A DNA stretch of 64,000 nucleotides from Symsagittifera roscoffensis (Eukaryota; Xenacoelomorpha; Acoela; Convolutidae), in NCBI RefSeq assembly GCF_963678635.1, contig NC_087071.1:17547613-17611612 (forward strand), in the 5' to 3' direction. The notes under the pieces are model-generated. The model saw only the letters and a list, made by a program, of their open reading frames with translations, did no database searches and was not told where the DNA came from. This document shows positions 55,749-64,000 of the stretch, one piece after another; position 1 is the stretch's first letter; the number at the start of each line of letters is the position of its first letter. Made by a program: the position numbers and the translations under genes.

Positions 55749-57179
55749 GAACTTATCATGGAACCAACACCATTTGATTTGTAAAACAAGTAAATAGAAA
55801 ACTCCAGCGTTTCTCCAAAGATCGGCAAAGCTTACAAAACGAAATTTGAAAAGGTCGACCCCAATGTTTGAGTACGGAGAAACGGTCGGACTAAGCTGTG
55901 GCTGCTATCCAAAATTGTTGGTTCTCTAGTTATGAACGCGATTGCGAAAAAACGTTGGATGCGGCCGGTAGATCTAATCAAATAGATCTAGATCAATTTG
56001 ATGAAAGGCAAGGACGATTAAATACGGCTCGACCTTTTGACTCGCTTTCTTCCAGCTAATTGCTCATATTCTGCTGAGAACGACTCCGAGGGCAAAAAAG
56101 CAAAGTTTTGCCTCTGCGATGACAATTTCTGCTGGATCAGTTATGGCCATATCTTCGAGAACAAGGTATACTCCTCCGAAAACGAGAGCAAAGTCAATCG
56201 AAACTGCAGTGAGGGGAAAGATTTAACAGATCTCAACACCTCATTCAGATCGTAGACCGAACCACCTAGGCAATTTTTTCTCAGAAATTTCCCTATTTGG
56301 CTTGAAACTCCATGTTAAAGTTTTCAAAAAAGAAAGGTATTTGAACCAACTGCCTTGCTTGAGGAAGTCAGCAGGGCAGTAACGTCTAGGGTTTCTGTGT
56401 CAGCGGAATTTTCTCCGCTCAAAACATGGAAACATTGTTCAACTAGTGTCGACTCCAGAATTTCGTCTAATCGATTGGCCACAAACACGGCCGATCAAGT
56501 ACGACCACTGAACGACTTTAGTGCTGTCAGTTCACATGAAAAATTTAAAAGTGCTGAGTGTCAAAGCTTCTTTGATATCATCTTCCAGACAAGTAGCGAG
56601 AAGCGAAGCTTGAAGTTTCTGATTTGCAATTGAATGCATCTTCACTGGTTACTCTTGCTGTGCCGAACTCGAAGGCAAGTTGACATTTAGACTAGGCATT
56701 TTTTTGAGCGCGGACTGCTACAGAACAGAAAAACGTCAATTAAGCTAGCAACGAACATGTGTGTTTAACTAATTCTATTGCAAATCAAAAAAAACAACAG
56801 CGAGAAATTGTGAGCTTCTCTAAAAGTAGAAAACTGGATTGCCGTTTTTTTGAATCTGCGGTACAATTCTTTTGGCAGTGGGACATCCCACTGTTAACCA
56901 CTCAATCGCTAAATACCGTGCACGTACGTTATACGGAGCGAAAAAACCTATTGGCTCGAACACAGACGACAAAAAATAAGAATAGTTTGCAATGTAATAG
57001 ATTCATTGAGTTCGCGGTTAACTACTCTGCTCACAGCCACTGTATCGGTGACGTGGTCGCAATTGAGCGGTACAATTTTCTTCAGAGTTGCTAGCGCCCG
57101 TTTTAGTGGGATTTAATTTCAAGAACATATCGAGAACAATACTAACAACCTTTGTCAGATTGAATACACCTGCTTAAGA

Positions 57180-57252
57180 GGTTCAACCAAACTGCGTTTT
57201 AATTTCAGAGCTTCGTCTGAATTTTTCACGAAGCCAAGGTAATCATCTATCT
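57180..57252 (-). pseudogene. Reverse transcriptase relic of the BEL/Pao element
   Basis: The minus strand encodes DDYLGFVKNSDEALKLKRSL, the catalytic DD and following helix of BEL/Pao RT. The surrounding frames are interrupted. Confidence 0.75.
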
Positions 57253-58596
57253 AATAGGTATTTAGCATGGCGTAAGCGACTTCGCGATAACGGCAAAGAG
57301 CACAAATAACTTAAGTCGGAGAATCTTTTGCTCCAGATACATGCCTGGTATATTAAAAAACACTCACATCCGATGTTGGATCCTGGCGCGACAAAATACG
57401 CAAGAAACTTTGATCGCATTCTATTAATACGATTAGCACAAAAATGCTTTCAATGTCTGCGGAAACTGCTTATTTATGTTTTTTTGAAGAGAAATACAAC
57501 GAATGACAAAATATCAGCAGATCGGAGCCAACAAGAAGCGAGATATTGAGCATTTGCCGTAAAATTTGGACCCACTGTTCAAAACTTGCTAAAAAATGCC
57601 AGATTTTTACGGATACAAAATTGGGTGGTTTGGAACGTACCATTCTCGGCGAATGGTTTTATGAGTTTTGTGACTACGGAATTCTCCTCTGAATCACCAC
57701 AAATATCCGATGCGTAATAATTTTCAGGTTTAATTGTTTCCCACGATGCTTTGCAAGAAAATTAAATTGGACCAACGATTCGTACAAGTTATGTGGAAGA
57801 TGAAAATTGTCTTAAGCTCAGAGCATCCCGACAATGTATCATTTCCACGTGAAACGTGGTAAAATGAAGATTTTATATCAAGAGTTATCATAACGAGCAA
57901 GTTTATCAGCCGCAGAATGTTCATCAGCTTGTTTAAACGTCCCATACTAATCTAGCGCGAACCACTTCTTCTCTTGGTCGGCAAGTGCTCCATCTTCAAC
58001 ATTGCCCATTGCCACTGACAACTCAGCCAATAGGCAGACGAACAGCCGAACTAGTATTTTGATTTCTTCCGTGAAAGTGTTCGAGAAGCTTGATTGCATC
58101 AAAAACATCCTGCCCCAAAATCATTTCAATGTTGGAGTTATTGTAGAAAGTACTTTCTTTTGGCTGCAGATGCAGAAACTTATCTTGCACAATAGGAGGG
58201 GAGCATCGTCGCTTTCGCATGCAACGCTCAAATTGTCTTTCACAAACTGCGTAACACTAAATGTGTAAACATATTGATCGACTTTGGCACGCAAACTCAC
58301 TTCGGGCTGTTGAGTGAAGAAAGATTCCCTCAAATTGAAGCCGTTTATCAGAATCTCTAACTTTTGACCAGTTGAATTTTAACGTTGTGCGAGGCTTGCC
58401 GAAATCCATGAATGGAACAACAGGAATGGCGCATTACGAGAGATGTGATCATATCTGTGCTTTAACCTATTTCAAATTGAAGCACAAGAAGTTTTGTTTC
58501 CAGAGTGAAGTTCCTAGAGACTCTCCCAAGGTTTGCGGAACGGGCTGCGTTGTCTTTGCCGTAGTTTGATGACATTACGCGCGCTAGTAGCCCCTA

Positions 58597-59100
58597 GGTT
58601 TCTAAGCAATTGCAGAATGTAAAAGTAAGCGTCAAGTTCAATCCCCGTATCCATTTGGTTTTTTGAGGAGTTACAGTAGTAAGCAGAGGGATGTAAACAT
58701 ATCGCGAAAGGGATGCTAAACGCAATAAATCTGGAGTAAATGTGGTTGGTTGATTGTCTTAATTTTTTGGGAATTTTGTCTTTTGTTTGAATAGGTTTCC
58801 ATTGTTAGTTAAGCACAGAGGCGCAGCTGCAATATCAGAAAAACAAAACCCTTACCACTCACGTTAAGCTTATCTCTGCACGTTAAGTTTTTTTTTGCAG
58901 GCCTTTTACCACATTATTTTTGCAAGCCGGTCCCATGCGTTTTATTTCGGTGGTGGGGCCGGGTAAAATCTTTTTTTTTCTCTAACAAGTTATCTTTCCA
59001 TTCCCCTCCCTATGTTAAGCATCAAACTTCAGCCCTCGTACCAAATCACTTTTGGTGAAAGTAAGGAAGTAAATTTAAGAAAAAAAACAGAACGTGAGTG
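58597..59100 (+). repeat. C/G-skewed tandem repeat, right block
   Basis: GTTTCTAAGCAA followed by TAAGCGTCAAGTTCAATCCCCG matches 54240-54290 of the left block. A second phase marker is at about 59020, so the unit is about 395 bp. It begins directly at the right end of the BEL/Pao LTR. Confidence 0.7.
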
Positions 59101-61695
59101 GGGACGGTAGTATTTTACGCTTGGAACTCCAGTGCGGAACCTAAAAATAAAACTGAAAATTAAATTTTTGCATCGGTTAAAAGGACTTTTTTTCAAAGAA
59201 AAATCGCAAAACTGAACCGTAGAAACAAACAAGGATAGCAAGTTTCTGTGCAATTGGCATAGAATGTTCAGACTATATTTATAAAAATTACATAATTTTT
59301 TTTTAAATTGTATTTGTTGCTTGTAGATGATGTGAACCAACAACTGAGAAAACTATATAAACGGGTAGAAAATTAGTAAATAAGCATAGTCGACATCAGT
59401 TGTTTAAAAATTTTAAGCAAAAAAATGGAAAAAGCCAAAAAAATACTACTTTTTTATTTCACAATAATTTTAAAGAAGTTTTGGAAAAAGTTTTTGTCCA
59501 AATATCGCTAAATTAAGCACAATTTTGGCATAGGGTCCACTAAAAAGCTTTTAAATGAGTAAAATTGAGTTTCGATAGCCTACACCTTTCAGGTAATGAC
59601 GGTATTTGATCGCTTTACTCGCTCAAATTTAGAATGTAACTCAAAAATTTCAAAATTTTCTCATTACTCGTGCAATTTTTTACATGACTACTTTTTGAGG
59701 AATTGGGATTGCCGGGATCGTTTTTAGAAAGTATTTTAGTAGAATAGACACTGTTGCTCACAGCAGTTGCGCCAATGTTTCAATTTTTCTTTCCAAAGAT
59801 CAAATCAACTAAACGAGTTCTTTTGAAAAAAAAACCAGGATCAATTGAGGAATCTCCCCCCGTAATGACCAATTGAGCTATCTCCCCCAATCAAAAACGG
59901 TAAAACGCTAAAAAAACGTCAGCAAACGCAAGTAGATGGTAGATGGTTGATGTGTCCGTTGCACGCAATCAATTGACCGACTGAAGTTTATTTTATATGA
60001 GTATCGAGAAAAGTTTTGAAAAAAAAGAAGAAAAAAAATCGTTTTTTTCTTTTGCTAATTTTTGTTTGGGTGACCAGGGTTGGTGCTCTAGCCTTGAATC
60101 TGAATAGCAAAAACTGTTCTTCGCAGCACCTTAATATTGTACGCAATAGCTTTTTTCCTTTGAAGAGAGAAAAAAGTCGCTTTCTATGCCTCAGTTTAAT
60201 TGATTGTTTTTTTCACTTTGAATGAAAATTTTGAGCTCGGATATTGTAGTTTTTGGAGTGTTCATAGACATTTTTCAAGTACCTTTTAAGCTCAACCCCC
60301 CCCCCCCCCCCCCCCACGCGAGAATGGGTGGGAGATTGCTCAATTGATCCAAAGAACGCGCTTGATAAGTCAAAGAATTTTATTAAATTTTGACTGGAAG
60401 ATCTTTTAATAAACACACATAGTAGTTTGAGTCTCTGATTGCTAGGTGACTTACCGATTATCAACAATCATGGACGATAAAAAAATAGTAGCTGCAATCC
60501 AGAATTACAGGAATTTCTAATTTGGGAGCGCTAAGTTTTGCTGCATAAAATAATAAATAATATTTTTTTCTGAAAACTTTTGCAGCAAGAAATTGATTCT
60601 ACTGAAAATACGAATGTAAAACTTTTTCAGTTTTCGGGCAAAAATAAACACAAATGAAATATGATATAAGTCGGTAATTTTATTAGATTATAGAAACTTC
60701 ATTGAATGTAAGGAAGAAAGTTCCCTTTTATAATTTCTTTTAGTACTATGTTCCAACAGCAAACATCACAAAATCCTGTTCGTCTATTTTAACAGTCATA
60801 TAATACCTATTTGACACCTGAACAGAAAATAAAAGAAACAGCAGTACAGAATTAGGCGTAAAATATTGAACAAAATCCGGAAAAGAATATGCTCGGAGCT
60901 AAAAAGAATGACTAGAAATGTAATACTATATGTATGTAATTCGATCTAGTCACTGATGATTGCTAAAAACAAGGTAACTGGTAGAAATGGTAAGAACGAA
61001 ATGAACCAATTAATCTGTTTGAAGATCGTCAGTGCCATCAAAAATAAGAAAAAGGAGAAAGCCTGCAAAGCATAGGATATATTTATTCAACCCGCACTTC
61101 ACAGATAAAAAAAATTGATCTGCAAGATTGTGCAACTTCAAGAAACGTAAGTTAATTCAATTTTTACCCTCCAAAAGATTGTTTTTTTTTGCAAGGAGTT
61201 GTGTGAGATAAATTCATTATCGTGATTATAAGAACATCCATTTCAAATCGACCGCTTATAGGACAAAAATGAAAGCTAGTATTACACAGATGCAAAGCCG
61301 CACTTCTTCGCTTCAATTTTGATGCAGAAAAACTAAAAACCAAAAGTTGATTCACATGCCATACAGAAAGAAAAACAAAAGCTCCGATTCCTGAATCAGA
61401 AAAGTTCACTGCAATTCGCAGAACGTACAAGAGCAGCTAAAATTCCTGAGAAGGATATTGCGACCTCAAGATAACTAGTTTTTCATAAAGAAAACAAGAT
61501 AAACTATCCGAAATCATTGAAAAAATCGAGTAAAGTTTTTATCCAATTTTAACAATCACGTAGAATTTTTTTTTAAAAAATGGATGAGCAAGATCAAACA
61601 GACAAGATGGCAGACAAGATCTAACACAGACAAAAGTTTTTCCTCCGAATTGCTTTCCCACGAAATATCAGAAACAGTAAAAAAAAACTTATCAA
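59101..61695. other. AT-rich sequence, no gene seen
   Basis: Contains a C20 run at 60296-60315 and a TATATAA at 59354 with no convincing gene after it. Nothing else recognised. Confidence 0.55.
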
Positions 61696-62085
61696 CAGGT
61701 GCGCATCTAGGATTTTCTTGATGAGTGGGGAGTGTGGATTTTCAAAAATTTTGAAAAATTTTTATCGACCTTTAATTCAAAATGATATTTTGAGCTCTGC
61801 CAAATCACTCTTAAGACCCTATTTTGACCAATAATTCTGCGCTACAATCAATTTTTTGAAAAAAAACCGGCCATATCAGGCGTTTTTAGGTACTTTTATG
61901 AAACTTTTCACCAAAAAATTTTTGGCGCGCGCTCCCCCCTCAAAGTTAGTAAATGTCGGCACCGTGGCGCCTTTAGAAAAACTTAAGGGGGTAATCAGTC
62001 ACAAATAAATATCTCAAAATAATGCAAAAGGGGACCCTTTGGGTCGGCAGGGAGACTAATTCCTGACGAAAAGTGTCCGCCCTTG
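61696..62085 (+). mobile_element. Diverged hAT-like MITE copy
   Basis: Starts CAGGTGCGCATCTAGGATTTTC. The interior has GGCGCGCGCTCCCCCCTCAAAGTTAGTAAA, GGCACCGTGG and GGGACCCTTTGGGTCGGCAGG, and it ends near GTCCGCCCTTG. Its right part forms one arm of the long inverted repeat at 61945-62535. Confidence 0.7.
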
Positions 62086-62535
62086 CCCTTCCATCCTCTA
62101 AATCCGCTGCTGCTTCTCAATATTCATACATGTAAGCACTTCACTTCAATTTTTAAACTCAGAGTCGAGGCTTCACATCGCAAACACAAGAAAATTCTTC
62201 ATGTGACTCCTATATTCTTTTAAGTAAAATGAGACTTTTTTTGCCTTTTTTTCTTATTTTACTTAGATACCTTCAAAAGCCACATTTAGAATTTTCTTGT
62301 GTTTGCGATGAGCAGCCTCGACTGTGAGTTTAAAAAAATGAAATTCTTTAGTAAACATTGAGAAGCAGCAGCGGATTTAGGGGGGGGGGGGGGGTTGGAA
62401 GGGCGATGGCGGACACTTCACTTGAGAAAATCGACCTCTTCGGGCCCTCTTTTGCTTTATTTTGAGAGATCTATTAGTGGCTGACTGCCACTAAAACTTT
62501 TCCAAAGCCAGCACGGTGCCGATTATTTTTGTATC
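61945..62535. repeat. Long inverted repeat, about 290-bp arms
   Basis: The left arm (about 61945-62233) pairs with the right arm (about 62253-62535) around an apex of about 20 nt. Matched blocks from inside outward: TAAGTAAAATGAG, CGCAAACACAAGAAAATTCT, AAATCCGCTGCTGCTTCTCAAT, AAGTGTCCGCC, ATCTCTCAAAATAA and CGGCACCGTG. Arms differ by substitutions and indels (G15 at 62380-62394 in one arm only). The outer parts are MITE sequence. Confidence 0.85.
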
Positions 62536-62989
62536 AATGCATAGTTACATAATTAATTTTTTGAGACTTCTTTGGCCTTTTTTAAGTTTAAAATTTTCCG
62601 CAACCGTACTAAAATTTTAAACAGCTGGCCCACGAGTTGGATTAGAAAAAACGGATTCAAAATATAACGGTACGCTCGCCGATTTGCTACTGTAATCACG
62701 CTATAAACCAAAATTTTATCAGTTTTAAAGATATCTAGAAGAGAAACAAAAAAGTGACATTAAGAAACATAAAAAGTCAAAATCAGCGATTGTTATGCCA
62801 AAAACATAACGACATCAATTAATTACTCAAAACAACCAAAAACAACTGGTTAATCATCACAATGATATTTTAACATAAATTCAAACACTAAATTCTAGTT
62901 TGTGATGTTTTATATTTGGTGGGGTAGAGTTGCAAATGCTTTGTTGGGGAAGCATGAAGAACTACTTTTTTTTAAAATCCTAGAGTACC

Positions 62990-63900
62990 CGCAACCAAGT
63001 TTAGGCGTAAGTAATCGATTATAACGGTTGTTATGATGTTTTTTTTGACAATTATATTTGATTATAGTTACCAAAATTAGATGTTTAAAGGATTTACAAT
63101 TGATTACAATCGTGATAGTTTCCATGAGCTAATAATCTCTTAAAATCGATTCTAATTGATTATAGTTCTTACAAAAAAAACTCTCAAAATCAGTTATTTT
63201 TGATTATAATAGATTATAATCTCTTATTGTGTCAAATCAAAACAATATTCGAATTATATCTTGTGGGTTAATAACTTTGTGTCAATAACAAAACTTCTGA
63301 AGAAGAGATCTCTTGAACACTTTGGTTCATCTGAACACAAAGTTTTACCACGAAACAGAAGTTTCACAGAGATCCTTTCCTATTAGTGGAAATATTTCCG
63401 CGGCAGATGAAAAATAAATCTTCCGAATCAATCATGAAACTAAACCAATTAGCTGATGTTTTGGTGGTTAAAGAACTTTAAAATGTGCATCCCAAAACAA
63501 CTTTTTTGGGGAAGAAATGAAAAACTGAATTGAAAACTTTAAAAACACATTTTTCTCAGTTTTCACAGGAACCAACGTCTACAAAAAGCATAAAATCTAA
63601 GCAATTTATATGCAACTTCGAAGATACAATAGACAAGCAAAAGGGATTATAATCAATTATAGTCGATTATAATGGATTTTTGTGTAAAACTAATGATTTA
63701 GAAATTGGAATAAAAACAATGGATTATAATCAATTATAATTGATTATAATTGTATCGAAAAATAGACAAATAAATAATCGATTAATAAGTATTAAAATTC
63801 ATTATAATTGGACTTCAAAAAGAGAGATTATAATCGATTATTAATTGATTAAAAGCGATTGTTAAAAGACTGGTACCAAAATCGTAATATAGTTGATTAT
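62990..63900. repeat. Cluster of GATTATAATC-type palindromic repeats
   Basis: At least ten near-palindromic words such as ATCGATTATAACGG, GATTATAATAGATTATAATC, GATTATAATCAATTATAG and ATTATAATCGATTATTAATTGATT. Same motif family as 34800-35540. Non-coding. Class unknown. Confidence 0.65.
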
Positions 63901-64000
63901 TAACCTTTGAAACTAGATGCGGGTATGTCATTTTTTTGCTTTAAATTTGATATAGGGAAAAAAGTTAGGAAAATTATACTTATAAATTTGCAATATTCTA

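Larger units (their letters stand above)
55010..58596 (-). mobile_element. Decayed BEL/Pao LTR retrotransposon
   Basis: Diverged direct repeats at about 55060-55150 and 58505-58596 share TTTGCG.AACGGGC..CGTTGT.TTTGCCGTAGTT. Between them the minus strand carries a BEL/Pao reverse transcriptase relic and a BEL/Pao integrase C-terminal relic. Frames are broken by stops. Total about 3.6 kb, short for the family, so internally deleted. Its left boundary is uncertain. Confidence 0.8.

Noticed and set aside
59354-59500. TATA box followed by a short ATG frame
   Set aside because: The frame is only about 24 codons of Lys/Phe-rich sequence and the TATA to initiator spacing is too long.

Overview
The window is AT-rich genomic DNA from an invertebrate animal. 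The evidence is a host gene with four spliced exons (GT..AG introns, one of 14.4 kb), animal-type LTR retroelements (Ty3/gypsy and BEL/Pao) and hAT-like MITEs. I cannot name the phylum from the sequence alone.

Host gene: four exons on the minus strand (37051-36784, 22379-22313, 21667-21521, 20984-20833) join in phase. They encode about the first 211 residues of an SLC1A-family (excitatory amino acid transporter, EAAT-like) protein. The remaining exons, with the HP1/HP2 substrate-binding core, must lie beyond the left edge.

Main feature: bases 1921-20770 are one 18,850-bp LTR retroelement inserted in the intron 62 bp after the exon ending at 20833, on the same (minus) strand as the gene. Its 408-bp LTRs look identical and are flanked by a 4-bp GATT duplication, so the insertion is very young. 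In transcription order (right to left) it has: a 5' LTR; a primer-binding site; a 1.25-kb leader with repeats and hairpins; a 155-aa basic protein; a 2740-aa Gag-Pol in one frame (CCHC, protease, RT, RNase H, integrase with a GPY/F end, Ty3/gypsy type); two tiny membrane proteins; a 378-codon open frame with no ATG; an 872-aa Env-like glycoprotein; a 597-aa protein of unknown function; a 1.56-kb 3' noncoding region; and a 3' LTR. Several ORFs meet at ATGA stop/start overlaps. The glycoprotein resembles those of negative-strand chuviruses (Jingchuvirales), which is an inference by eye. This is the most interesting item: a giant, apparently intact, enveloped-retrovirus-like element with several unassigned genes.

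Rest of the window: no other convincing host gene. The 14.4-kb intron and the right half hold older repeats. These are a hAT-like MITE family (one copy with a perfect 8-bp target duplication and a diverged empty-site paralogue nearby), a decayed Ty3/gypsy element (about 44609-49760), a PPT+LTR remnant (50837-51099), a decayed BEL/Pao element (about 55010-58596) sitting inside a C/G-rich tandem repeat, a dispersed inverted repeat pair, an 83-nt near-perfect palindrome, a 590-bp long inverted repeat, and GATTATAATC-type simple-repeat clusters near the right end.
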